A stretch of DNA of 64,000 nucleotides from Eleginops maclovinus (lineage: Eukaryota > Chordata > Actinopteri > Perciformes > Eleginopidae): NCBI RefSeq assembly GCF_036324505.1, contig NC_086350.1:19277032-19341031 (forward strand), in the 5' to 3' direction. Under the pieces are notes generated by a model, which saw only the letters and a program-made list of their open reading frames with translations, had not been told where the DNA came from and ran no database searches. How positions within the stretch are numbered: position 1 is the first letter of the stretch; each line of letters opens with the position of its first letter. Shown here piece by piece: positions 39,736-54,700 of the stretch. The position numbers and the translations under genes were made by a program.

Positions 39736-42700
39736 TACAATGGAATGTAAATGAATAAAGAAGCATCAAAGGTCAATATTTTTAATGTCTAATAAATAGA
39801 GAAAAACTATAGCAGTCCAGAGTGCCCTGTCTGATTCATCAGGTGCCGGTGGTGAATAGGGAAAATTCCATTCTGTACGATGACACCCGCCCTCTCCTTT
39901 AGAAGTTGAAATTCCTGCCCGATAGCACCCATAGAAAACAATACCAACAATCATTCATCTCTATAGCCATTACCCCGCCAAATAAAGGTAAAGGAGAATT
40001 CCACATGTATTGATGTTGATTACAATGCTCGTCATATTTTTATAGGTGGATGACAAGAAATTCATCAGGTATTGTTGTTATTGTTTGTTCCGATCATCAT
40101 GCTTGTTCACCGATGCAGTGCTGCTGAGTCTTTGTTACTCTTAGTGTTATTACCACCAAGGAAGTTATGTCTTTTGCTTGGTTTGACTGTCAGCATGATT
40201 ACTGACCTACAGGCTCAATTTCCATAAAACTCGACCGAAGGGTATAGCAAGAGCCAAGGAACCTATTACAGCTTAGAGCGGAATATAAGGCCTGATACGA
40301 AACTGATTTTACACTTAGGTGACATATACCATATAACATGCCCGATCTGGGTCACGATTCACTGCACACAGCTTTCACCTCTGTTGACAATAGCAAACAT
40401 GGAAGTGGCTGAGCCGAATCAATGCTAATGGTGCTAAGACCGATTACTGTGCTTACCTGAGGGACTGGAGAGTTGGCGATGTTCCCATTTATGCTGCCAA
40501 AATAAACATTCTTTGTGTAATCTGTCCCAGTAGGGGAATAAAGTTGAATACTAGGTGAAGCTCCAAAAACACTAGGTCATACATTTCCCACAATGCAACT
40601 CAATTGCAGGCTTTCATTAGACCCTTACTGACCAGTAAACAACCACATTATTCAAACTCCACACCTTTACAGAGTAATGCTGAGACATAAGGCTTATTTT
40701 CCTTCTGAAAAGTCATTGTACAACTATCATGAGAGTGGCCCTTGAATGAAAACCTATATCAGAAACACACTCAGCATCCATTACGTCGGCAGAGCCTGGA
40801 ATCAACAGGACATTTAGTTAGAGCTTGTTCCCTGTGGGATTTTATTGGCCAATTATACGAGTAACCACTGTCAAACCAGAGGCCACAGCTGGAGTTCTTC
40901 ATCACCATCCGCTGAAGTTTGACACCCAGTATGTTAACCAAAACCATTTTCATTTTGGTAAATCTCAAAATCCAAGCACATTCTGCACACCATCAGTTAC
41001 AGCCAGAGAGGAAGCTTCAGTTTCTATAAACAACAGAAGAAAATAAATAGACAATATACTTCTTGTATTAAGAACATAAATCTGCTTTTGATAAAGTGCG
41101 TTTTCCGTGCTATTTATCTGTGATGACTGAAGAAAAAAAAATGGCAGAGCAGTTTGTTTGTGTGAAGGCTGAGTTTGCTTGAGAGTAAGTATTTTGATAT
41201 TCCCAAAATTATGTATGAGAGTGTCTGTTGAGACTGCAAGTGTGTCTGTGTGTATTACTCATGTTGGTGTTTCTGAAGGCTTTTGGTTCTTACTTCAAAG
41301 GCTAGTTGTATCAGATATCATTCCTTTAGTGATGATTCCTTTTCTAAGATTTTATGATAAGATTGATTTTTGTTTTGCGCTTGCAACAACCCAATGGTAA
41401 TCTGTAATTATGTCTTGTCATTATTTTTGACATTTAATTGACTGCATGACTAATTCAACTATTACTCAAGGATTAATTGATGGATTTATCTATTTTAAAA
41501 TCATTAAATGCTGCCCAACTCCTCTGTGAAACTCATTTCCCCACACATTTCACTGGATGAAAGGTCATGCATGCCCTCAACATAGCTGAGATAAATACCC
41601 ATATAAGACGAGGGCGTCCTCTACTCATGGGAAAAAGTCAAGCTTAAAGGATGGGTTGATCTTAAGTAAATTACACTTTTTCATGTTGGTTAATATGATA
41701 AAATAGTCTTAATATTTACCTCCATCTTGATTAAATCTGTCTCAAAACCTTTGGTGTCTTTTGCAAAAGAAACATTCAAGCAATTTGTGATAGTAAATTC
41801 TTTCATTTGATCCACTTCCAAAAAGCCTAGGAATTATAAAACAATTTAGACCACTATTTTTGGACAGATTAATGAACATAATTGTGTCTTTCATGGGGGA
41901 AATGTCAGCCTTTCTTTTGATGTCTTTCATATCCTGCCAATGAATGTCACTGATTAACTGACTGCAATTCAATCATGACAATCACAGTCACAAGGTCAAC
42001 TAACACATGACAGTCCATTAAAAAAACAAACTGAAAAAAAAACACAGGCTCTATTTAAAGGCAATCGAATAATTATATTTGGCAGTATGAGGGTGTAACT
42101 ATGGAGGGTTGCAACTGAGGCGATCTGCGGTAACAAAATATCAGTATTCAAAACGGCGCACTGCTGCCTTTTCATAATTCAGGAAAACAAAATGGCTTGT
42201 AGATAATTACTAGCTTTGCTCATATTACAGAAGGAATTAGTGCTGCATAGCTTCGACCACTCATTCTGAAACCATATCAGACGCACGGACAGTATATGAC
42301 ACGCAACAGCATATGATCCTGGTGTGAATGCGTGATCAAGGCCCCGGCATAAGGAGAGGATTATAACTACAAAGGCTATCCTCCCACACACAATATGTCA
42401 ATGCCACTGCCTCTTAGATCCTCTAACGTTTGGCCATGTCTGTTGCTGTGGATGCAAACAGACAGTTCTGACTACACAACATCAGGGATAGTTTAGGTTC
42501 CTCTAAGAATGTATTCCCATTGTATTTTTAATTACCTGTTAAAAAATATATACAGTACTTAATCCCAGTATTACACTGCAAGTAGCAAAAATAATTTCTT
42601 TAAATACGTTTGGACCACCAAATATGCAAATAAAGATGTGAAAATGCATATAAATATACTATTAGAATATACATTATATATATCATTTTAATTATTTATT

Positions 42701-42999
42701 GCACGGCATGGTGTTTGCCCCCGGATAGTACCTGTGAGTGAGTGAGATAAACAGTAGAGGTTGGTGAAGAAGAACTCTTATTCTTCTATCATTGGAAACA
42801 TAACACATGTACTACACACTTTAGAGGTAGAATAAACTGTATGTTGGGTTGTTTTATTTAGCTGGAACAAGTTGTCTCAGGCTGCAAATTGTTCCAGTTA
42901 AACATGAGCGTTTAGGGTTTGGGAGATTTATAGGAAGTGATTTTAGAACAATGGAAGCATTGGCCACAGCTAGTTTATCCATCATCCATTTCTTTTAAT
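39736..42999. other. Non-coding sequence
   Basis: No gene is recognised. AT-rich near 42540-42700. Confidence 0.5.
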
Positions 43000-43410
43000 G
43001 GGGCCCTATTATGCTTTTTCGAGTTGTCTCTTCCCTGTCGTGTTTTATATACCTTTTGGGCCTGTCTGCAAAGGCTAATATCCAAAAGTTCGCATCAGAG
43101 GGAGTTGCCTGGAACATCGCCATTGGACACCTTCGTTTACTACTGCAATATAGTGACATCACTTTATAACACTTACGCTTCTGAAGGCCAGTCCTCCAAC
43201 ACATTCAACGAGACAGATGTGGGGCAGGACATCTCTAAGCGTTTGACCAATCACAACAAAGCCAGCCAGCTAACCAATCAGAACAGACTGGGCTCTGGTT
43301 TCAGACAGAGGGTGAAAAGAGTTGTTGCAGCACACGCAGTAAGAGATTAGTAAAGAGCTTTTAGAACATTGAAGTATGTAAACAAGTGAAAATGAGCTTT
43401 AGAGGGCCCC
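43000..43410 (+). mobile_element. Short inverted-repeat element (MITE-like), copy B
   Basis: The left end GGGGCCCTATTATGC and right end GAGGGCCCC are complementary. TTTAAT flanks both sides (42994-42999 and 43411-43416), a plausible target-site duplication. The interior is homologous to copy A at 13081-13489 and of nearly equal length (411 versus 409 bp). A 137-codon open frame over this element (42937-43350) is a translation of the repeat, not a gene. Confidence 0.88.
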
Positions 43411-43416
43411 TTTAAT

Positions 43417-46400
43417 TAAGCTTTAAAGTGGTGTTGTGAAAAATAGTTTGTCAATTTATGGACTTCTCAAGACTGTTAAGATCCTGGAAGGTTATGAAGT
43501 CTTGCTTGGCCTTGAAGAATGTAGCCCCAAACCCACAATTGTAGATAACATGTTATGGTGTAGTCAAGGTAACGTGATATTTTGTCACAAAGTTCCCATT
43601 TTTTTCCTCCCCATACCTGCAAGACATTTCCTATGTGAACGATATACTACAATAAACTGAAAATAACAAAATAACCAAAAGAAGAGAGGCCATATTTACT
43701 GACTTGTGGTCAATATATATGTGCAGCGCAGCAGAGATATGCTAACAAGCTTTCATTATGACGGCTGCCTCATCTCACAAATCAAATTAAAATCAGTTGT
43801 CAGTCTCCCGTGATATTAATGATTCATTCTTGCCCTTTTATGATGCTCTGCATATTGCCCTCTGAGATGAAACTGGCCAGACAGTGCCGTCTTTCTTCAG
43901 TCATTCTTTGGTGATTTAGAACCAAAAAGTCAATAAAGGTGTCTGGAAAGACTGTTAATTAGGAATTTACGATATCACGCTCCCCTGAAGATCCAATTGT
44001 GATAGGACTCTGGATAATGGCACTAAAGCTGGAGAGGATCAAGCTCTGTTTCTTAAAGTGAAACGCTCAAAAGACTGACCACATGTGGGAGTATCAAATC
44101 GGTGTTGACTGGCCATTTACAAAGCTTGAAACTGTTCCATCAGACACATTTCACACTCTTACGTAAACAGCTTCGTGTTTGTTTATCCTGCTTCTCGTGT
44201 GGGAAAAACCCCTGACGGTCACATTGTGAAAGGTGAACCGACAGCTGAGAATCAGAGACACGTGTTTGTGTCAGGATTTGAGCAAAAAAGCAGCGGTTAT
44301 GACATATCCATAAACCTAATACAGACAGACACAGGTGCACACACGCATATAAAATTAAATACACGTGAAGCCCAAAAGCCCTGAGCAGCCAGTCCTGCAG
44401 CCAAGCCCCAATCTACACCTAATGCCTGCAGACACGTCCATCAGAGCTGTGGAAGATAAGGATGGGCACGAGAGACAGGCAGGGGTTTACAAGTTAAGTA
44501 AGTATACTCTGACTACAGGTTACTACATTAGCATTTAGATCAGAAAGCGTCTCGCCATTGAAATGCATCATGGTATCACAGTGCAGTAAAGTCCAGTTCA
44601 ATAAGGGCCGTTGCAGTGAGGTCAAATGCCTGTGATGTCTAAAGCACTACGATACATGAATCCCAGAATAGCCCTGCAGATAAATGTGGAGTGACACTGT
44701 GTTCTGATAATGTTGATCAAAGGAGTGCAGTAGTTCAGCCCATCAGTGTTCTGAGCTTTATTTAATATTTAACTGTGTGATGAAGATGGAATGTCAGAAT
44801 TATGAATCCTAGTCAGTTCACTGGGAATGTTTGGAGTGAGGCCACTGAATTCAAGGCTGGGTTATTGATCTACTGACTCCGAGGTAATTAAACTTGAATG
44901 GGGGGGGGGTCTTTAAAAAGTCTGCTGAATATCTTCACTGCTCGATTTGAGATGGCACGTTTATGGTTTTTCAAATACTGTAGAATAGTAGCAGTTGTTC
45001 TGAATGTATTAAATAAAATACGGACACAAATGATAATAAATTCACAGAGATAAAAAGCTATAGCTAGATAATCTCAAGTTCATATTTGTGCTGAAAGAAC
45101 TTGTATTTTTAACATTTAAAGCATGTCGATAATCACATGGTGATGATATGAACGGTTTATTCCACTCAACAACCTAGATATAGCTTCTGAAGTTCAGTAA
45201 GTCCACATATTGTCAATCAATATTGTGTGATTTATAAAAATATCACACAGAATACCATGTTATTTCATGTTACATTAATTATTGAAACTGAAAGATTTTG
45301 AATGAAAAAAAGCCAGCCAATATATTTTGATAAAACATTTATTTTCCTATAACTTGAAGTTGTGTTTACCGATAATAACTGAGAAAAGACAAATCAGTTG
45401 ATACAACCTTTTCAAATATAAAAACTTCACATCTCACATGTATGGAGAAATCATTTTGAATCCAATCATGATCGGGATTGAATCGTGAAATACCGAAAGA
45501 TTAACATAACAGTACTTACTGTCCGCTGTTGTTTCATTCAATAATTTTGTGCAAGTTTGAACGTATTTGTTTTATTTTTAAATATATCAACATGGAGGAA
45601 AAGGAACGTAGAGTTATGGGATTCAATGTCGTCTTGCACATTCACAGCTTTTGGCTTTCTGTCAAGGTACAACACGTTTAATGTGCAAGAGAGCTTGTGC
45701 TTGGATGTAAGGTGACATCGCACATTAACAAATCCATAAACTGTTAAAAACATGTTATAAGTGAAGAAATTTAAGAAAGATTCCTGCTATTGCTACTTAT
45801 TGTGTGAGGTTAATGACAACAACAAGAGCCGGGGGCAAAAAGGAAGCAAGCTTTAAAGTAATGTAAGAAATGAATGGGATGAATAGGATTGAAACATCAG
45901 TCTGAGTCAAAATATGTAAAACATGGCAACTGAAAACTGGCAAGTTCTCATAACCTACAGAAGCTGCTGGCGCAACATAAAAAACTATTTACGTCTGAGG
46001 AGGAAAAATAATATATGGTGGTCTGAACTTCCTTTGCTGTAGAACCCCAAAGCCCTCTGGGTGAGATGTGTTCGTGCTGAGCCTCATAAGCAATCAAAGT
46101 TTCAAACACGTTCTCAAATCCCTCCCGGTGCTTTTTAGGGAAACAGGTTATAGGGCATGCAGGACATCTTAAAGACAAGAATCTCCACTGGGTACTAAAG
46201 GGGCTGGACAGGGTGAGATGAGATGCACACAAAGGAAGAAGTAGGAGGGGAGAAGGATACGAACCATTAAGAGACAGTCAATCCTGCAGCAGGTTCTGAA
46301 CAGTCCCTTTACCCCCTATAAAGACGGCCTTTCTGGCCATGTGTTGTCAACATGGCTTTATGTGGCCTTCTGCAAATCACCTGCTCAAATCAGAGTATGA

Positions 46401-47125
46401 TCCCAGTCTATCTATGTACGGGGGATTAGAGGGTCGCTCTTAGCAGCGGGTGAGGTCAACATTGCAGTCTCTAACTCACCAGAGGCTGGGAAACATCTGG
46501 TCCAAGTACACAGCACATGTCTACATCATGTGAAGTCTTTTCAACATGAGCAGTAGTAAATAACAGACGAGCACGATGCCTCTCTGAAGGAACATTTAAG
46601 ATGCTGCTGACACAGCGATGTGGGGTCAGATGAGGTTCATCAATATTTTATTTGGCTGTTGCTGAAATACAAACAAAAGAGGGGCATACTGCGCTGCTGT
46701 GCTGAGGCGGAGAGAGCCGGACAAGAGGGAGTGTTACACAAAAATGGAAGACGAAGCATCCCTCTGCTGTATCAACATCAAGGTTCCTGGCTGAGGATTT
46801 AAAGGCTGGATTAAACGCACAACATAACGCCTGAGGAGCTTTCCCATTGTGTGCACCACAACCCCATCTCCTTCAGACTGTTGACGGTGTGATCTTGCGC
46901 AGCCTATGGCATATAGCATCCTTTCGTTAACATAATCTCATCATAAAACCATATTTGTACACCCACATATGAGGAGATAAAGACAGAAAGAGATATAGAG
47001 AGGTGGGCGGGGGGAAAAAAAGATCCAAGTATGATGGAAACCTGCAGAGGATGGGCCGCAAGAGTTCAGATCCAATCCCTCCAGCTGGGTTGCACCTCCC
47101 CACAATATGGCGAGCCCAGACTAGT
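43417..47125. other. Non-coding; possible old repeat at 45150-45510
   Basis: A G-run of 10 lies near 44899. The stretch 45150-45510 is AT-rich and ends with GGGATTGAATCGTGAAATAC, vaguely like the ATCGTGA-containing ends of known fish DNA repeats, but too diverged to call. No gene is recognised. Confidence 0.45.
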
Positions 47126-47170
47126 TTGTGTTTGTGTGTTTGTGAGTGTGTATGTGTGTGTGTATGTGTT
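47126..47170. repeat. Imperfect GT-rich microsatellite
   Basis: GTGTTTGTGTGTTTGTGAG-type sequence followed by GTATGTGTGTGTGTATGTG: a GT run interrupted by TT and TA. Confidence 0.85.
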
Positions 47171-47264
47171 TGATCTAGAGACATGGGGTCTGGCCCCTTG
47201 CACTGAACTGTCAATATGGCTGTGGTCACTCATGAGCAGCCAATCTGTCACTGCTATCCAAAAG

Positions 47265-47310
47265 GGAGATGAGAGAAGAGGAGAAGAGAGAAGAAGAGAG
47301 AAGAGAGGAT
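47265..47310 (+). repeat. Purine-only GA/GAA tract with mirror symmetry
   Basis: Apart from a single T near its left end this is pure purine on the plus strand, built of GAGAA and GAGA blocks. Positions 47281-47305 form a perfect 25-nt mirror repeat centred on G 47293, the symmetry needed for triplex (H-DNA) folding. Confidence 0.9.
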
Positions 47311-47503
47311 AAGCAGACTGTGGCAACATGCCCTGGATCCCTTCATTCTCACAGGATCTGCCCTTCCGTGGATTAATGCCCTCCTCTATGGAAGCAGCTG
47401 CCATGTCGTTGTGCTTGTGGAGCCCATTCAATATATAAACCATCAACTGCTGATGAAGCAATATATAAAGCCAAAAGGTATATACACTAAGACCAATGAC
47501 TGT

Positions 47504-47519
47504 AAAAAAAAAAAAAAAA
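47504..47519 (+). repeat. Poly-A run of 16
   Basis: Sixteen consecutive A residues immediately upstream of the interspersed repeat starting near 47552. It could be a retroposed tail, but no body can be assigned to it. Confidence 0.9.
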
Positions 47520-47551
47520 TCCCAATTGAATCTGATTTAATTCAATTGAAA

Positions 47552-47830
47552 GTAGGGCTGGGTTATTTGGAATATCAAAAAACACAATATTTTCTGATTA
47601 ATGTCCTCAATATTATTGGGTTAATTAACGGGGCTTTCATAAAATAATTTACACAATACATTTCTGATGAATAAACATAAGTAATGTTGATATAATGAGG
47701 GGAAAACAAATGATAGAGAAGCTAGCCCGGTATGGTTGGTTCATTATATGACACCAAATCAGAACAATTAAATGTAATGTAATGTAATTCAAAACCGGAA
47801 AGGTTACTCGTGCAATATTATGCTATTCAA
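47552..47830 (+). mobile_element. Old interspersed repeat beginning TAGGGCTGGG
   Basis: It starts TAGGGCTGGGTTATTTGG and continues through TCAATATTATTGG, GGGGCTTTCATAAAATAATT and TTGATATAATGAGGGG to about 47830. This order of blocks matches a well-known, much-copied teleost non-autonomous DNA repeat remembered from fish genomes. It is heavily diverged, and the right end is not clearly seen. Confidence 0.65.
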
Positions 47831-47938
47831 AATATGTGTAAATACATGCATAAATATGAAAGAATGAAGAAGATTAAGAAGATTGAATTAATGATAAATA
47901 TACAGTAATACAATTGCATTTCAACAATTGATATCACA

Positions 47939-49693
<1,755 letters not shown>

Positions 49694-50417
49694 TTAAAGG
49701 TCACCTATTATGCAAAATACACTTTTTGCTGTCTTTTATACATAAATATGTGTCCCCGGTGTGTAAGTAGAATCACAGTGTCAGAAAAAACAACCCTCTC
49801 TCTTTTCCTCCAAACCCACATCTCTAAAAACGGGGGTACAAACGAGCGGATCCAGATTTGCTTTGGTTAGGATGTCATACCAGAAATGTGGGCTGGCTTT
49901 ACATTGAACTCCTGGCAACGTCCTGCCCACGTGACACGTCTCAACCTATCGTCCCCCATATACAGTCGCAAGCTGAATCCCCTCCGCAGCACCTCTGTGT
50001 GTCTTTGTGTTCAGCAGCATGTCTGCAGGAGGGACTTAGAGTTGTTGTTTATATAATACATATAATGTCTCTGTTCTAGTGGTAAACACTGAGAAGTGTT
50101 TCAGAAATACTGCTTGATGTGGTTTGGAACATAATCTGGGGTTTAATCACGGCAGCGTTTAGCTAAGTTTCTCTGTTAGAAACTTCTCTCTTCACAGAGC
50201 GTTGCATGATGCTGCAACGGGGCGTGGCCAGCTTCAGCTCAGCTGAGATTTAAAGCGACAGTCACAGAATCAGCACTTCAGCAACAGGGCTGAAATAGAA
50301 GGGTATGAGGAATGCTACAATGGGGGATCTGTTTGGTATTTTGAGCAAAACACATGTTTTGTATAGATATGGCCCAACAATATGTTGTTCCAATATAGCA
50401 TAATAGGAGACCTTTAA
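49694..50417 (+). mobile_element. Inverted-repeat element (MITE-like), 724 bp, TTAA ends
   Basis: The left terminus TTAAAGGTCACCTATTATGC (49694-49713) and the right terminus (50398-50417) are inverted copies, identical at 19 of 20 positions. Both ends carry TTAA, which may be the target duplication. The interior includes GGGGCGTGGCCAGCTTCAG and has no coding capacity. The CCTATTATGC core of the end resembles copy B. Recognised from memory as a common teleost repeat; the superfamily is uncertain, although TTAA would fit piggyBac-type insertion. Confidence 0.9.
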
Positions 50418-51718
50418 CTCCCAAAATGAAGAAAAATAAAGACATTTTGAGCAGGAAAGCATGTGAACATGTCATGGTAGAGGCATACAGAACCTGAAAG
50501 ATAGCATTATACTGTATGTCCTAGCTTTTTAAACAAACCTGAGTTTTGCTTGATCTTACAATGCACCTTAAAACAATCTCTTGCAGACTCTGCCAGGTCA
50601 AAAACAATATTCCACAGCTGTTGCAGAGGAGTGACACTGGACCTCAAATAAAGACTCTGTCACTCCGAAAGCACAGCTCTACTGTTACCCACACAGCATG
50701 GCGGGAACAGAGGACATCTTTAACTCTATGTCCCCTGCATAGGAAAGTAGACATGGGGCTTAGGCACAGCCCGTCTGCCTGCAGTGTTACATGTAATGCA
50801 GTGTCTCTCCTCCCTCTCTCTTCGGTACACATACACACTACAGTATACTTTATGCAGTCATCTCTTCCTCTCTCGCCCACACTCACACATGATCTCTCCC
50901 CTGTCGTTACACTATTCATACACTGACCTTCAGCTTAGTGAGAAAATAGCCTCATAACTTCTTTTCTCATCTGATTCTCATTCACACATGAATAATAATT
51001 CTATAGTGTCCTTCCAGGGACAAAACGCTGTGTTCACTCATTAATACTACAGTTATAGCTCAATGGTATAATGCAAAGCTTCTGGATTATGAGAAATAAT
51101 GGTCAAGGTCCCTTAAGCCAAGGAGAGCAATCAAAATTCAACAATTCTCTAAATGACAGCCAAGATGTCTGAGTGCCTGGTCAAATGTTACCATTACAAA
51201 ACTGTGACCTTCGTATCAGCCAGTCAAAGTGCAATGTATTCAACTCTGTCTGTGCCTGTGTGTGGCCTTGTTGTTGCAGGCAGGTTTTTAGGTCAGTCTG
51301 TGAGTCGGCTAGGGTCAGCCGTTCCTAATTCAGTCGGTCAGGAGTTTTATTTCCTGTTCGGAGTGTGCTCGGCTCCAGTCTGTCTCCACTGTGGTATTCC
51401 TGCCACATCACAGGTGGAGGCAAAGAGCAACTGCACACTGCACAGAATGTTAAAGCAGAAGAAAGCATTAGGGGGAAGGGGACTGTCCTTCTTTCTTTCT
51501 TTTAACACAACAGAAAAGTATCATTTGTTTTAACAAACAAGCCTCACATAATAACAAGTAACCTGCATTCTGTGACAGCATATGCAAAATGTAAAGGCAA
51601 TCCGAGTGAATAGAGGAGGGAGACACTTTTGGATTGTCCAGAGTTGTCTGATAATGCGCCACAGGCATAGGAATATGGTATTTCTCATAATATCACAGGG
51701 AGAGGGATACAGCTTGTC
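50418..51718. other. Non-coding; tRNA-like patch near 51050-51120
   Basis: AGTTATAGCTCAATGGTATA at about 51051 looks like a tRNA D-arm/A-box, and GGTCAAGGTCCC follows at a suitable distance. However, stems do not close well. Frames at 50546-50926 and 51153-51533 (plus) have no recognised motif. Confidence 0.4.
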
Positions 51719-51734
51719 CACACACACACACACA
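51719..51734. repeat. Short (CA)8 microsatellite
   Basis: Eight CA units in otherwise non-repetitive sequence. Confidence 0.95.
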
Positions 51735-54700
51735 GACTGTAAGGAAGCAACATTATGAGTCATGCCAGGAGGCAGTACAACAAATAGGACTGGAGTTAAA
51801 GGTCTCACTGCCCTTTATCTAAACTACTTTTTCGGTAGCAGGGACAGCACATATGTGACTTTCAGGATCAACTTTTCCTCTCTCTGGCTACTGTGCTGCA
51901 TCAACATTAATATTCATAATCAGCTCAAATTTCATACCCCAATTATTACAGTCAGGAATTGTGTTACTCAAGGTGAATGCATGCAGGGAAGGGGAAATGT
52001 ATATTTGAGGATAGGAAAACAAACTCGACCATTTTAACCTTCTGCTAATATGTAGGGCTCAATGAAATATAATCTGCCTTTAATAGCAGTATATGAAATA
52101 TCAAGGCAGGGAATGACTTCACAGCTACACTTGGTATAATATTATTACCATGCATTGTAATTTGATTGTCTATCATTAGTGGCCTCATTAAAAGATGCTA
52201 TTTTTGCCTTCAATCAGCATTGTTTTTTTGTAGTAACGGTTTCTGCTTTTCTCCCCAAGAAATCATAAAAAAGGCAGCCTCTGTGAGCTGTGATTGTCTC
52301 CACAAATCACAGCCAAGCTGACGCACTCAGCCTGGGAGCTTTAGTGGATACGTGATACAGGCTATTAAACGAGCCTCAGGGATCACATCCACAAAGCTTC
52401 TATATAGCAAAATGATCTGGGATCACTGTCAGGGTCACGTGAATATGTTATCTGCACAGTAAGATATTTAATGCATTCCTGATATGTGTCTAGAATTAGG
52501 TGAGTCCTAAGCTCCAGGCGGGACAGACTGACATTGAGGGTTTCAATGTCGGCCCACACAATGACAAGCTGAATCTGTGGGGTGTCAACATCTGTGACAG
52601 CTTGGAAATCAGGGTCAGAGGTGTTTCCCATCTGCCTGCAGCTTTACATCCCAAGCCTCCATTTTTTTAATATCCCGACATGCCTCCGACCCCAAACACC
52701 ACCCCTATTTTTGCTTATTGTTGCACATTTTCAAGCAGCTTCGGAGGAAATTGAATTAGCTTTAAACTGTGCTGACAAGGAATTTCAGACAGAGTTCTCC
52801 ATCTGCAGTGGGTTTGACGCACCGATCACATCAGATAACATCTATAGAGCATGAAGGAGACACACAAACAGACATGAGACTGGAGATAAATGGGCGCTGC
52901 TATGTTAGAAGCATCTGTGATAATGAAGTTGCACAGAGTTGACAGCTAGTCTGGATAATGAAATCGTTTTTTTTTTCAGAATTAGCTATGGAGTAACAAA
53001 GCGCACTGCGGAAGCCCAGAGTCATCTCCTGTTTGTTTGCATTGATAATTGGTATTATTAAAAATACTTTATACACTTTTCTTTCTTCCTACTCTTAGAT
53101 TTGTTCCTATACTGTGCCTCCATGGGGGAAAACATAGCTACAGGGAATAGTTATTTTGCTTAGTAAAACAAATGAGAAATATATTCAATCTGACACTGAT
53201 TTAATACAGCACATTCTCACAAATGAAACCTGTTAGGTATTAAAATGAGCTGCAATGTAAAAAATAAAGGTTGTTATTGACCAACAAATTGTAGCAGTGA
53301 ATTTGAAATGGAGAATCAATTGGGGATTTCACTCAAATAACTAAATACTGTAAACATGTCCTTATGCAAACCTATATTTACATGCTAACACAGGCACCTA
53401 CAGTACAAAGCAAGCTGAACTTTATTCAGTGCTCTGTGGCTGGTTAACCACAGCACACATCCAGGGCATTTGGTGAACCAAGGAAATATTTAAACACCTG
53501 TTAGAAAAGACAACTGCTCTTAAGTAGCAACAGTAAACTGAAGGAGAGAGCCTTTTGATGTGGGTTGACACTTGAGGCAATAAATACTTAAAGAACTGAG
53601 CCAAATAGAAACAAGCTTTTACTTGATGCTGATGATAGGTGATAATTCATCTAATTGGTAATAATTATGGACATCATTTTTGACGGCCCCAGAGCCTTGT
53701 TGCTTTTGTCAGATGATTGCTACTTTGTCGTGTTGCCTTCATGTGTTTTACACTGGCGGCTGAGCCTCGCATATATATATAGCAATATTAACCTAGTACT
53801 TGTGTTTGTCAGTGGGGTTTTGATGGGTGTATCCAAAGGAGTTTCATAATGCCACAAAGAGATGAGCAATACATTCTCAAAGTGCAGTTGGTGGCACTCT
53901 AGCAGGCCCTTCTTTTGCTGTAAATGCTGAAATTGAGCTGTTTCAATAAAGAGTGATGTTCTGGAGGTAAATTTGCACCCTGATAAAAATAGTAAAAAAT
54001 CCAATACTCCAACACATGTTTTAATACTCTGATAAGATGACACATCATGTCAATCATGGATCAGTCACTTAATATAAATGCTGTCACGTTGAGTCCAAAT
54101 GCAATTTCAAATAAAATTACCCTCCCTTCAAAGGTAGTATTACCTGATTCAAAGTGAAATGTAAGCATTTGAACTGAGATAAGCTGAAAAGGATCAGAGC
54201 AAACACAGAGGGGTCACACAGCGTCATCTCTGTAGATTGATCCCTAGTCCACATGACAGGATTAATGCATAGGTTTGAACAGAACATCCTCTCAACAATG
54301 CTTTGCCCTGATAAGAGAATCGGAGCTCAGCATGCAGATACAGATAGACTGATTACAGTGTAGATGAGACCTCTCTGCCAGGACCTTCATTAAGCTGGCC
54401 CACCCCATCCATGGATCCATGTTTAACGCAGCCTTGAGTGCAGGCCTGGCTCAAGGGAGACTCATTACAAGGCTGGCACGGGGAATACCAGGCCCCGCCA
54501 AGACCCACATATCAACAACTTCAGCAGGTCAAATGCAAAATGACAGGATAATATACTTCCACTTTGGTGCCATAACACTGCAGTGCAGTTTTTCTATAAA
54601 GTTCTCTGGTATTTCACCCTCCAACAATAAACCAACCAACCACACTCATAACTAGTATAAAATCATCTAGTTGTTGTCATAGCATAGAAAAAAACACGAC

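Noticed and set aside
42937..43350. 137-codon plus-strand open frame
   Set aside because: It lies on the inverted-repeat element at 43000-43410; the homologous copy at 13081-13489 does not keep the frame open.
45150..45510. Possible diverged DNA transposon remnant
   Set aside because: Only a few words resemble known fish repeats; no ends could be defined.
47066..47461. 131-codon minus-strand frame
   Set aside because: It spans the GA tract and the GT-rich tract, giving low-complexity Ser/Leu and Thr/His runs.
50546..50926. 126-codon plus-strand frame
   Set aside because: No family similarity recognised, an overlapping frame on the other strand, and no splice-bounded exon signal.
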